Positions 46,501 through 58,859 of a stretch of 64,000 nucleotides of DNA are shown here, one piece after another (the stretch's first letter is position 1; each line of letters begins with the position of its first letter). This DNA comes from Azolla pinnata (Eukaryota > Streptophyta > Polypodiopsida > Salviniales > Salviniaceae). The notes beneath the pieces were generated by a model. It made no database searches and was not told the DNA's origin. It saw only the letters and a program-made list of their open reading frames with translations. The stretch spans positions 17,896 to 81,895 of the forward strand of contig JBBBWG010032641.1 of assembly GCA_037176905.1 (NCBI GenBank), in the 5' to 3' direction. Position numbers and translations under genes: made by a program.

Positions 46501-49500
46501 TTTCAATTAGACATTCTCATAGTGTATTCAACAACCAATTTTTATCACTATTTAACTGCAAAATGAATATAACCTATAATGTTTATGATAATTGTTGAGT
46601 TAGTATTCTTTGCTACTCTTTTCACAAGAAAGTTTACTTTCAGGAAAAGGTGCACACTACCTTGTCTTAAGATCATTTTTGTTCTCATTTCCCAAAGGGA
46701 GAACGAAGAGTGAACTTAAGGGTTCCCCTTTCACATCAATTCCACCAGCTACATAAAGCCTATTATGACAGGTTTAAAAACAATGAGAGAAAATGCTGAA
46801 AGATTTTGTAGAATTTGTGCAGAAACATTAGCTTCAGAAGCTTTATTTCAGCACAACCTAAATTCACTTGCCTTCTCCGTATTTATGAATTTCTTATGTG
46901 TGAATGCACTTATCCAAAAGATTTGGTATTTTATCAAGAAAGTAATCATCTTTTTTCTTTCATAAAAACAGTTCTATGTACTGCGCAAAAATTCTTTCCA
47001 TATGGTTTGATTCTGACGGAAATACAAAAGCTAGCAACAAACAAGCTGCAAACGTTTGAAAACCTGGACAGTAAGTTACCATAAATTCCTTTTTTTGTGT
47101 CAAAAAAGTTTCGTCTTTCAACAATTCTTTGTAATCCAAAAAGTGACAGTAAGATTCAAATCATAATTGCAACATTAATTCTATACCTGTTCTGGTAAAT
47201 CCAACTTGTGTGTTTAAATCTTGGACATGGTCCGTATCCTTTTTGAGGAACCTGATTAACATTACAACTATGAATCGTGACTCAGAATCTCATTCAGTAA
47301 ACGCATGAAATCAGTTTGTTTAACAAACTGTAAGATACACAGCAGTTTGATCAAATCTCAATACTAGAACACTGGTACATTTTCCTGCTGTGATTTTTTC
47401 AAGCAAACCATCCATATGATGGAAAACCTTAAATAAGGATGGATTTTATATACTCTTACAACTTAAAGTCATTGCTTATCATTTAACAAGACCTTTATAT
47501 GATATCTCGACACAAACTCTTCACACAGATTAGATTAGGGAATATGAGAGATGAAAAACTGGTGCATGATTAATTTTTATTTGTGGGAATACAGATGTAT
47601 CGTATAGAGCTTTTTCCTTCTTTGGACTTTCAGGTTTATAATTAAACAGTCTCGTACATTACCCTGCTCCATGTAAATCCTATTGTCTCAAGGGTGTGGA
47701 GGTCATCAAGCATAAGACCGCCACCTTTGCCACCATGCACATAGAATTTTGTCCCAGCAGAAGTGGATGCTGCATTCTGTCTTGGTGCTGGAATTGATCC
47801 CTTTGTATTTTGCAGAGTCCACACCCATGCCTACAAAGCAATTCAGTGAATGAAAGGTTATTTTAATTCATAACAGTATTGCACCCAATAAGTTCACAAA
47901 ATGCTAAAATATATAGTGATTAGGGTTTCAAATAGATTGGTTTCCATTATGTAGCAATTTCGGAGTGACTCAAGTGACCTGAGCTTGCTTTTGCAGCGGT
48001 GACACCTAGATATTCAAATGAGTCTGAATCCAAACTTTCCATGATTCACAAAGTAGAAACAGGTTAACCTTTTTAATAATTCAGTGGGATTGCCACTAGT
48101 AGTAATAACCAATGTGCTAACAGCAATTTCCCTCTGCATGGGAAGCAGATCAAAGTGGCAAAGCATATGATGACCATCGATGATATCATCAGATTAAATG
48201 ATGTAAAGACATGGATCAGCTCCACTATCTCTTGATAGAAAGCTGGTGAGCTATTAGGCCCTCTTCTTATGCATATCACAAGATGGATTAATTGCCAGAC
48301 CTTGCACAGATATATACATCTACTCGTGCACTTTGTACTGTTAGGGCAACCCAGGACCTCCTCACATCAGTTAGAGACAGAAAATGCCATATATGCACAC
48401 AAGGCTTGGAATAATGGATACGTTAATTATGGGGGTGGACGCATGAGAACGCCATGCCTGCTGGTACACTGTACTTTATGAAACGAGGTTTTGACCCACA
48501 ACCTAGGGTAATGAAAAATGAAAACCAACATCACTTAGGACTGTTCTTCTTGGAAAAGCTGTTGGGAAAAAACGGGTACAACCATAACAACTCATCAATA
48601 GAGTACAATCCGGCTTCTTTAGTCCTGTGACCACTTCCTTTCCTCAAGTCAACCAACTAATACCCTGGCATGGTCTCAGCCAACAATATCACAAGGGGTT
48701 AAAATAGATCAAGCAATCAGTATACCCCTTGTGTAGGCCATGAGTAGCTGGAAAATACACTCATCAACATCGTCATCCACAATTCACAGCTATTATTATG
48801 GAAAACCAAATGTACGTCCCTGCCTTCAGAAATCTTTCCATCCTAGAGCGGCCCATGTTGGGGTTTTTGAAGGCAAAAGCTTCACTCAGTCTAAGCGCAT
48901 AGGATCTTGGGTTATTAGATGTCTACGAAATTTCAGAATTTAAGTGTAATTGTATCTAATCTCATTTGAAACAAACATTTCAAGATGGATCTTCTCATGT
49001 TTGTTTTACATGTCATGTTGGCTTCTTAAAAGACAATAATATAGCTTTCATGTTGCAATAAAATGGAGCGGCTGTTGCATATGAAAATTTCCAATTCTCA
49101 GTAACAAAAAACGACATGTTAGATGTACATCAAATATGTGGTGATAAAAAACTGTATCACTATTAGGACCTAGTAATTGTTCATTTTTATCATGCTTGGC
49201 ATTTTTTTTATCTATCTTTCAATCAGTTTTATTGGGATGAAACTCAAGTATTGACCTGGGTATCCAGAACATGAACATCATTATATCGTTGACGACTTCC
49301 TCGGCCCCCAAATACTATCAGCTGAGATCCAATTACAGCCATTGATGCTCCTTCACGAGTTAATGGTATATTGCCTTCGGTAGGAGGCTACAAGAAACAA
49401 ATGTGTAAGAAACAAATGTGTAAGATTTCAGCACTAAACATTTTTATTTATAGATATATTTGTGTAGGTCAATCAAATTTGGCATGAAAAGAACTTATAA

Positions 49501-52500
49501 ATCTAAGAGTTGTGACATCCTTTGTTGATAAATTATTGTGATTGGGTTGTCCTTCAATATCTTTACTCTATTTCTCTCATTTCTAACAGAGCGGTTCAAA
49601 ACCTTGCTTCCCTTCATATTTTATTCCTTGCAAGATGGCTAATGCCTCCTTCAGTAGGCAATGGTATCCTCTAACTAATGCCAACATGAAACAGTACAAT
49701 GGCATTGGCAGATCCACTCATCAAATATTTGCGTGCATATCTGCCTATCTTAATCTCTCGCTACTAAATTTGTATGCATGTTAAGAGAAGCTGATGAAAT
49801 TACATCACGTAGTATGAGTAAAACGAGGCTTACTGGCTATCAATCTACTCATAAACAGTGGACTGCAGTGAGTGTTCTGAATTGATTGCAAAAAAATCTG
49901 CAATCTGAAAGCATTTGATAATAGAATAGAGTACAGCTTCTCACTGTATGCAGATCACAGGAAACATTGTAACAACCAGAAAGTTATGCATGTAGGTCTC
50001 AGATCTTACAAAGTAGTCAAGTAAGAGATCAAAAAGGCTACCCACGTCGGAGATACTGAAAAGAGATTCAAAGTGATATAAAATACAAACTGATCTAATA
50101 AGTGATTGAAAAGGCTACCCACATAGGAGGTACGAACAAACTAACCTAGGAAGGAATTGAAAGACTAATATAATAAGCTATTGGAAAGCCTCCATGTCAG
50201 AGGTCCTGACTAGAGTGACATAGAGCTGGGTGACACAACATGCTGCTCAAGAGTGTTTCATCTCCAAAACAATCAAGTAATTAATATTGGGTGGGCAAAT
50301 GGAAGCCTGATACCTAGGATATGATATCAGGATATGCTTTCCCAAAACGATAAAGACAAACACACGAGAAGAAAAGCTTTGTCAGCAAATCCACCTATCG
50401 AAATTGACCTCATTGAAATATATATGACAGCTCAAAAAAGAACCATCACCCAGTCGATTTTTCAAAGTAATTCCTATTTGACTAGTCTTATTAATAATTA
50501 GGAGTACAGTAGTATGTGACGATCACTTGCATTACCCATTTCCTTATTGCGAGCAAACATGGTTGTATACAAAGCATACAAATGATCTCTATGATAGAAT
50601 CTCACCACTGTTCTAAACTACAAAGAGTGTTTAATGAGATACCTGAAACCACGTCATTGTTTTCAAATCAAGATAATAAACATCATTGAGAAGTTTATTC
50701 TCTTCATTGCGACCGCCAAAGATATATAATCTGCTAAAGGGAAGAATTTGTTTACTAGAGTTTTTTTTGTTTTCATTGGTTTGAAATTAATTCATTAGGT
50801 ATAGCCACAGTTTCATTAATAATCAAGAATATCCATCATATGAATAGTTTCCAATTACAGGCACCTTTAGTAGTCATGAAATCAATTCTAAGCATCAATT
50901 TTTAGCATTAAAGGATAGTACATTAGTCTATGGTGATCTATAGCTTGACATTCAAACTCACTAGCAAGCTTCTAAAAGTAATATAGGTGTGCACAGCAGA
51001 AGAGGTTCATGTATGAATACAGACGTTTGCTTTCAACCATTGAAGGTAAGGGGCAATATCCAAGATGTGCAACAGACACAGACAACATGGAGCTCTCTGA
51101 AGAACAGCTGGTTTGGAAGTATACATCACAGCATTGGACTGGGTGGGGCAAAGAAATCACGAATCAAGCAAAATGATAACAATTTATGATCATATGGCGA
51201 AAGATTTTACAATCAAGTGAAGCGATTTGTTAAAGAATGTCATCATGATTCTTCGTCGATGCACTGCTGTAATATAATGCTCTTTTTGGGCAATTGATGT
51301 GTCTTGTGTTCTAGAAGAAACAGGCCTAAGCATAATTGATCTTTGTATTCCATTACCACGGACAGGGGAATGAAGTTCTGTTTACAAGGTTGAAGGTATT
51401 TCCACTTATTTCCATGAAAAACAGCAGGCATTTACATCCTCAAAGGAACACACTATAATGGAACTTGATTAACTTGGAACAAGATAAACCCTCCATCAGC
51501 GCTTCGTGGTATGCATGGTGATAGCATATCACCAACTTCCATTCTGCATGGAGTTTGCTGTTTTTGTATACATATTAAATTTGTGTTCTTGGGGGTGTCC
51601 TAAAGATATCAGGCATCAAGAAATCTCTCTTAGGTCATACTCTTCTCTGTAATAGCAATCTAACAATCTATATAGACGGCACATTTTCCTGCATCAAGCA
51701 CACATTATATGATTTCTTTTTCATGCGATGTTTGAGCTGGCATCATCAATTTCTCTCATTATAGCAAGAAATGACCATTTTGGTCATTCTCTATACCATT
51801 CCAATTGCCAAAATGCAGTACCAGTAAAATTATGTCAATACATTTTTATTCTGTGAGGAAAGGAAGACAAAACTACCATCATCTAAGGAGAAAATACAGT
51901 AAAATACTTATCAATACGATTAAGTGATTACCGTTTATTTCCATCAAAAGCAGCCGAATGACCATCTCGAGCAGTAGGTATATTCCCACTGGGTGATAAC
52001 TTTACCCAAAGAAGGGTTCTAGAGTCTATTGCAAATATGTCTTCCACCTGGTCTCTAATAAGATAGCATGTTTAGCTACACAAATAATTTCCTCAGTACT
52101 GTATTTTCTTTTGTTCAAATTACCTTCACATAATTGGTAATACGTCCTCCAAATACGTACGTTATTGGTCCAGCCTGTGTGATGCTACATCCACTTCTGA
52201 GAAGTGGTCTTTGCCCATTCTCATCCCGTGTTTTATACTTCTTAAAGAGCCCTGCATAAAGTATTGCCAATTTTCAAATATATTGAGCTGTACGAACAAT
52301 ACTAATTGTATCGGTCATTTGGGATCACCTCTTCCAGTAATCATATCCTAGCACGTCTATTTTTTTAATTACATCCTCAGTTACTGATTATATATATCAT
52401 ACAACAACATAATAGATATATAATCCATAACAATTTTTATTCAAACAAATAAGATGCAATAGCGTCATATATCACAGGAAAACATAAGACCTGATGTTTC

Positions 52501-54828
52501 CGCTTCAGGTTTCTGAAATATCAGCTGTTCTAATTGATGCAGCTCATGCAAATTGCGAAGATAGTCCATAAATCTCTCAAACCCCTGTAGACATGAAATA
52601 ACTAGTCAACAAAAATTATGTCAACAAGCAAAGACCTACAGCTTAATAATCAAAAACAGCAGGCTACATTATGCACTTCATGTGCTACAAGTTTTCCAAG
52701 AAAATTGGTAACCTGAGAGTAAAATGTACTGATTGGCTCTGAAAAGGGATTTCCAGTACAGTCAAACTCGGTAAGATTCTTCAGCAAACCCAGGGATGGT
52801 GGTACTTCAGTGAGGTGGTTTGAATGTACATCCAGTGTAACCAGTTCCTGTAAATCTTCCAATGATTTAGGAAGTGTTGACAGGAGATTCTCACTAACAT
52901 CCAGACGTTGTAGACTTTTTAACAATCCCAGAGAGTCAGGAAGTTCCAGAAGTCTGTTCTTAGCTGTTATAAATTGAAGCTGATCTCAGGATCAGAAAGT
53001 AAATATATAATGACATAATGATATAATGATAAGTTTAACTCACCAAGGTTTAAAACAACCAATGATGTAAAATGGCCCCAGAAAGTAGTAAGTGTCATTA
53101 GCTGGTTCTTTGAAAAATTCATTTCTCTCAAGGAAACCAGACCTTGAAGACCTTGATCCAGCTCTTTTATCTCATTTTCAGATAGATCTAAAATCTGTTT
53201 TGAATATGAATAAACATTATTCCCTGAAACCACAGTTCCCTTGAATCCTTCAACAGTACAAACTAACATCGGATTATAAACGTGTAGAAGAGGCGAACAT
53301 TAACCTGAATTTTTCCGTATCGTAGCACAACTGATGGCAAGAATTGGAAATGATTTTTGGCTAGTCTCAGACAGCGCAGTGTACGAAATTCGGCCAATTC
53401 ATGACTTAATTCTGACAGTTTATTGCTGTCAACATAATGAACCAATAAATGCAATCTCTATTTAATATGGAAATTAGTACATTGGCCTCACAAATCCATT
53501 TAGAATGTACAATATGTCAATATATGTCACGATGAAACAGAAATATTTCAATAACGACCATGTGCTATAAAAAGTGACAATGTCAATATATGCCTTGATG
53601 AACAGAACATTTCAATCATGACCATGTTCCGGAGTGACTACTTAAACATTTTCTGAAAGAAGCATAGCATTTTAAGTATAGAAAAACCTGCACAAGTCCA
53701 AATCTATGATGGATGTGATCCCTGCTCCTTTTACAAGGTTCATGAAATCTTCAGGTATATCATACAGTTCCAGGGAGCTGTGAATGATAACATAAAAAGG
53801 TACTCAATCATCATCAATCCTCTAAACTCCAATCATATCATTTGAACAACTTTTTGAATATTCAAAATCAAACCATCTACAACATTTTGCTAAATGAAAT
53901 AGAGCAAGAAATGATGTGCTCACAAAAACACATCTATCAATAGTGATTTTCTCAGGAAAAATCTAATAATACTATTCATGCCACCTCTATCGTGAATTAG
54001 AAGGAAATAATGATGTCAAACCTGGATACTTGATAGCTCTTGAGCTAGAAAGAAAGAAATTTTATTCCTCTCTAATTGAAATTCCAAGAAAAGCATGTTA
54101 CAAAAGTGTCTATTTCCTCCAGCTATATAGAATAAAAAAATATGATAAGCTACCAAATTTAAGGCTAGATAATAGAGACTACAATGTGATCCGGAGCAGC
54201 ATATGGAGATGGTGCGCGATAATGGCATATAGTGTAAAACACTCTGGACATTATGTTACAAAAGTGTCTATTTCCTCCAGCTATGTAGAATAAAAGAGTA
54301 TGATAAGATATCAAATTTAAGTCTAGATAATAGAGACTACAATGTGATCCGGAGCAGCATATGGAGATGGTGCGCGATAATGGCATATAGTGTAAACCAC
54401 TCTGAACATTATGATACAAAACTGTCTATTTCCTCCAGCTATATAGTATAAGAATATGATAAGATGCCAAATTTAAGGCTAGATAATAGAGGCTACAATG
54501 TGATCCGGAGCAGCATATGGAGATGGTGTGCGATAATGGCATATAGTCTGGACATTATGATATATAGTGATGTGAATATATAGGCCAAATATGGGAAATG
54601 GTGTATTTTTTGAGGGAAATATTTGAGCCTATGTACTTCTAACTAAAGGAAGCCGAACAGGAAATCAAAGCCGTCAACTTCAACAAAACGAGCATCATCA
54701 ACAATGTATGAGAGAACGAGAGACGGGACTAACCTGAGGTCGAGCTTTTGCGTTCTCCTGCATTCAACGAGGTGTGCCTTGATCTTCTTCATCTTCACGA
54801 AACTCTGCTTAGACTTCGACCCGGCCAT
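37588..54828 (-). CDS. DRC7: LRR-kelch-DRC7 (CCDC135/FAP50) fusion protein, ciliary N-DRC
   Basis: Homologue of dynein regulatory complex subunit 7, part of the nexin link in motile cilia, here in sperm flagella. Thirty exons (minus strand): 54734-54828, 53688-53777, 53305-53425, 53044-53194, 52713-52963, 52491-52584, 52124-52251, 51932-52047, 50643-50730, 49256-49387, 47663-47830, 47187-47251, 46661-46759, 46041-46095, 45750-45897, 44839-44910, 44656-44751, 44255-44482, 43778-43897, 43204-43293, 42278-43077, 40988-41198, 40666-40791, 40276-40568, 39512-39637, 39270-39429, 38438-38671, 38089-38232, 37809-37987, 37588-37654. About 1581 residues. Residues 28-265 are leucine-rich repeats (LQRLDVSENLLSTLPKSLED); 280-600 kelch repeats (LYIFGGRN, LIVFGGRG, LYVAGGID); 640-1320 the DRC7 core with a transglutaminase-like region (PLNECGIEKCICTTIRP, DCFDFAVVL, LHCWVLV, FFVEPSTGH); 1375-1581 coiled coil (KERLINRATIIQ, ENALFRIRILEL). 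The catalytic-type Cys and His are present; the acidic position is Glu. Exon 14 is one base out of frame. The exon 23 start is the least certain boundary. Confidence 0.88.
40005..40160. repeat. 54-bp tandem repeat in DRC7 intron 24
   Basis: Three copies of a 54-bp unit (caaagcattctaccactcag, then tcagcatgtttcagcttcta) start near 40007, 40061 and 40115. The third copy is slightly diverged at its end. The repeat lies in the intron 39638-40275. Confidence 0.9.
54060..54560. repeat. 150-bp tandem repeat in DRC7 intron 1
   Basis: Three copies of a roughly 155-170 bp unit. Each has gtctatttcctccagctat, agaataaaaaagtatgataag-like sequence, gctagataatagagactaca and atgtgatccggagcagcata, then tggagatggtgcgcgataat. 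Copies begin near 54103, 54266 and 54420. The intron is 53778-54733. Confidence 0.88.
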
Positions 54829-54924
54829 GGCGGGTGAATTAGGTGGAGGATAGGAAGTATCGTCCTTCGATTTGTGTGATCAGATCCGAGTTCCGATCAA
54901 CTGGGATTCAGATATGCAACCAAG

Positions 54925-55412
54925 GACCGGGATTGGAAACGGAATCAGAAGGCCGTCAAGCACCGGATTTCAGATCCGCAGCAGCAATAGCCATTACCAT
55001 ATCCGCACCGGGATTGGAAACGGAATCAGAAGGCCGTCAAGCACCGGATTTCAGATCCGCAGCTGCAAAAGCCATTGCCATATCCGCACCGGGATTGGAA
55101 ACGGAATCAGAAGGCCGTCAAAGCACCGGATTTCAGATCCGCAGCAGCAAAAGCCATTGCCATATCCGCACCGGGATTGGAAACGGAATCAGAAGGCCGT
55201 CAAAGCACCCGATTTCAGATCCGCAGCAGCAAAAGCCATTGCCATATCCGCACCGGGATTGGAAACGGAATCAGAAGGCCGTCAAGCACCGGATTTCAGA
55301 TCCGCAGCAGCAATAGCCATCGCCATATCCGCACCGGGATTGGAAACGGAATCAGAAGGCCGTCAAGCACCGGATTTCAGATCCGCAGCAGCAGTAGCCA
55401 TTGCCATATCAG
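54925..55412. repeat. 81/82-bp minisatellite upstream of DRC7 gene
   Basis: Six copies plus a partial one. The word gattggaaacggaatcagaa starts at 54931, 55012, 55093, 55175, 55257 and 55338, so the period is 81 or 82 bp. Each unit also has aggccgtcaagcaccggatt, tcagatccgcagcagcaa and gccattgccatatccgcacc. It begins about 100 bp before the DRC7 ATG on the other strand, so it occupies the promoter or 5' leader. It is open in several frames because the unit lacks stop codons there, not because it encodes a known protein. Confidence 0.93.
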
Positions 55413-55489
55413 GAAGCGGCACGCCGTCAGTTAGTTCTTCTTTTCTCTTTTTTTCTCCATTTTTCTGTTTCTTAACAAAACATGCACAG

Positions 55490-57165
55490 ATTATGCATCG
55501 ATGCATGCATGCATGCATGCGTTGCAAGCTATGTATGGATGCATGCATGCGTTGCAGATTATGCATCGATGTGCATCGATGCATGCATGCGTTGCAGGTT
55601 ATGCATCGATGTGCATCGATGCATGCATGCGTTGCAGGCTATGTATGGATATGTATCGATGCATGCATGCATTGCAGCCTATGCATCCATATGCATCGAT
55701 GCATGCATGCATTGCAGATTATGTATCGATATGCATCGATGCATGCATGCGCTGCAGATTATGTATGGATATGGATCGATGCATGCATGCAATGCGGATT
55801 ATGTATAGATATGCATCGACGCATGCATGCAATACAGATTATGTATCGGTACGTATCGATGCATGCATGCATCGTAGATTATGTATCGATATGGATCGAT
55901 GCATGCATGCATATTGCAGATTGTGTATCGATATGGATCGATGCATGCTTGCAACGCAGATTACATAAGGATATGTATCGATGCATGCATCGATGCCGAT
56001 TATGTGCTGATATGTACTGATGCATGCATGCATGCAATGCAGAGGCGTAGCTTCGTTGGACACAACGGCTAGCAACGGTTGATTTCGGTCGGCAACTTCG
56101 AGGAAAGGTTTGAACCCATGGCTATGGCAATCTATTTTCTGGTTACGTACCGATATGTATTGATGCATGCATGTAATGCAGACTATGTATCGATATGTGT
56201 TGATGCATGCATGTGTTGCAAATTATGTATCGATTCATGCATGCGTTGCAAATTATGTACTGATATGTGTCGATGCATGCATGCGTTGCAGATTATGTAC
56301 CGATATGTGTCGATGCATGCATGCATTGCTGATTATGCATCAATATGTATCGATGCATGCATGCGTTGCGAATTATGTACCGATATGTGTCGATGCATGC
56401 ATGCGTTGCAAATTATGTACTGATATGTGTCGATGCATGCATGTGTTGCAGATTATGCATCGATATGTATTGATGCATGCATGCGTTGCAAATTATGCAT
56501 CGATATGTATGGGTGCATGCATGCGTTGCAGATTATGCATCGATATGTATGGATTCATGCATGCGTTGGCATCGATATGTATGGATGCATGCATGCGTTG
56601 CAGATTGTGTATCGATCTACATCGATGCATGCATGCATTGCAAATTATGTATTGATCTGCATCGCGCATGCATGTGTTGCAGATTATGTATCGATGTGTA
56701 TCAATGCATGTATGTAGTGCAGATTATGTATGGATATGTATCGATGCATGCATGTGTTGCAGATTATGTATCGATATGTAGTGATGCATGCATGTGTTGC
56801 AAATTATGTATCGATATGTATCGATGCATGCATGCATTGCAAATTATGTATCGATGCATGCATGCGTTGCAAATTATGTATCGATATGCATCGATGCATG
56901 TATGCGTTGCAGATTATGTATCGATGCATGCGTGCATTGCAGATTATTTATCGATGCATGCATGCGTTGCAGATTATGTATAGATGCATGCATGCATTGC
57001 AGATTATGTATCGATGCATGTACATTGCAGATTATGTATTGATATGAATGGATGCATGCATGCGTTGCAGATTATGTATCGATGCATGCATGCATCCATT
57101 GCATATTATGTATCAATGTGTATCAATGCATGCATACATGCAATGCAATGCAATGCATGTCGCGA
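55490..57165. repeat. 1.7-kb minisatellite rich in CATGCATG and ATCGAT
   Basis: About 35-40 copies of a unit of roughly 36-60 bp: gatgcatgcatgcgttgcag, then attatgtatcgatatgtatc. The unit is packed with palindromes (GCATGC, ATGCAT, ATCGAT, TGCA). Copies vary in length because the tatcgatatg part is sometimes single, sometimes missing. A unique 110-bp segment (about 56038-56150) splits the array. Long frames with repeated Met-His-Ala-Cys motifs run through it in several phases and are products of the repeat. Confidence 0.95.
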
Positions 57166-58257
57166 TTAACTAACCAGTAACAACTGACAATGGATAGAAC
57201 CCGAAACGATCTCCATCTTAGAAGACATCACTTGATTCCACTGTCAAATGATCGGCAAGCACTTAATTTGAATCATTTTTGCAAGAAGTCTTAACACAGA
57301 AAATTAACCAATAAATATCAAAAAACAAGAAAAAATGTTCTCTCTTCATAGTAAGAAAACCACTTACTAGCTTATCATCTTCAAAATGTGCAACAAATAT
57401 ATTGTCTTTAAGTTCTTATACTATTTTTTCGAGATGATAACCAATTAATAGCTTTACTTGTGGAACTCGCGTCAAAGAAGGGGATAATAGCATGAATATA
57501 CATACAAAAGGTATTACCAACATGAAATGTTTGTTCGAGGTTTAAACTCACAATCATTTCGATAAAAGACATTATTACTCACCATTTTACTAACCTACTT
57601 ATTACAATCTATATTGTAATTGTTAAAATATAAATATTATGATTTCTTAACTAACTTGTCATCACCATTGGGCTCACTTCCAAGTGATACATTTCCTTAA
57701 AGGAGTATATGTGAGTTTATGTAGGCTATATACAGAGCTTTCACCCTTTTCACGGAACCGTTTCAGTTCAGTGCTAATATCTCAACGCTTTCGTGATATT
57801 GTAAGTCTCTTGATAATAAATATATTGTCTTTATGTTCTTATACTAATTTTCGTATATTGTCATATTCTTGTCTTCGAGTCAATTGTCGTCTACGAGTTT
57901 CAGTTGTAACGTAAGCTATCTCTAGACATCCATATTATATCCCAAACTACAAAACATAAGAGTGCAACACAATGGCGGTACTTCAACAATATCTTCCAAC
58001 CACGTGCCTATCTATCCATGCATCAGAATGGTTCATATAGTGTAGCGACGAGAAAAGAAGGCGTATGATCGAGGGTACATCGAAATAGAATACTAGGAGG
58101 GCGAAGATGTGAGTATCAGGTGTGCAAGAAGAGCCTCAACAAATCCCCAATGCATTGATTAGGTCAGCCCAAATCCTTATCGTGTCATGCAAATGAACCA
58201 AGAAGAAACCCTACCTGTTGCAACAGAAGATGACTGGGACAAAGGCCTCTAAGCACA
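57166..58257. other. AT-rich spacer, nothing recognised
   Basis: Unique AT-rich sequence with no coding frame of recognisable character and no clear repeats. A word pair (catattgtctttaagttcttatacta-like) occurs near 57398 and 57822, suggesting a weak local duplication. Confidence 0.5.
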
Positions 58258-58350
58258 TCTAACCCTAAACCCTAAACCCTAAACCGGATGAAATGGTACT
58301 CGGGTAGAACCGGCACCCTAAACCGGATGAAATGGTACTGGGGTATAACC
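58258..58350. repeat. Short CCCTAAA array and 59-bp duplication
   Basis: Three to four heptamers CCCTAAA at 58261-58284, the usual plant telomere unit. They are followed by two copies of ccctaaaccggatgaaatgg-tact (58275 and 58317). Confidence 0.85.
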
Positions 58351-58529
58351 TGCACGACAAGCGTCTCATAGCACGCGAGATTGCCCTTAAAGTTTTCGAG
58401 CCAAAATCAAACACACAAAGACAGAACATTGTTTTGCAAAAAAGGATGTGACTTGTTAGAGCTCCTCCTTCTTCTTCCATTTAACTATATCTTACTATGT
58501 ATATATAGAGTAAGATATACGTATCTTAC

Positions 58530-58855
58530 TGTATGTACATATATACACGTACATACGTATGTATGCATGCATGTATGTACGGTATGCATGTGTGTAGGTA
58601 GTTTATGTCGGTTTGTATTTAAGTATATCTTACTGTATATATATGTACCGTATGCATGTATGCATGCGTGTGCGTAGCTTCTTCTTCTCCGCCTTCTTCT
58701 TCTTCTTCTTCTTCTTCGGAGCTTCTTCTTCTTCTTCTTCTTCTTCTTCTCGTTCTTCTTCTCCGCCTTCTTCTTCTTCTTCTTCTTCTTCTTCTTCTCG
58801 TTCTTCTTCTCCGCCTTCTTCTTCTTCTTCTTCTTCTTGTTCTTCTTCTCGTTCA
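58530..58855. repeat. TATG/GCATGC tract followed by CTT microsatellite
   Basis: Alternating purine-pyrimidine words (tatgtatgcatgcatgtatg) at 58535-58675 lead into a CTT triplet tract at 58678-58853. The tract is broken three times by ctccgcctt and twice by ctcgtt, giving a higher-order unit of about 60 bp. Frames of poly-Ser, poly-Leu or poly-Lys are simple-sequence products. Confidence 0.9.
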
Positions 58856-58859
58856 CAAC

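Noticed and set aside
54872-56020. A 382-codon open frame with repeated GIGNGIRRPS and MHACVADYV-type motifs
   Set aside because: It runs through two different minisatellites and its repetitiveness mirrors the DNA units; several other frames are equally open. No independent coding evidence.
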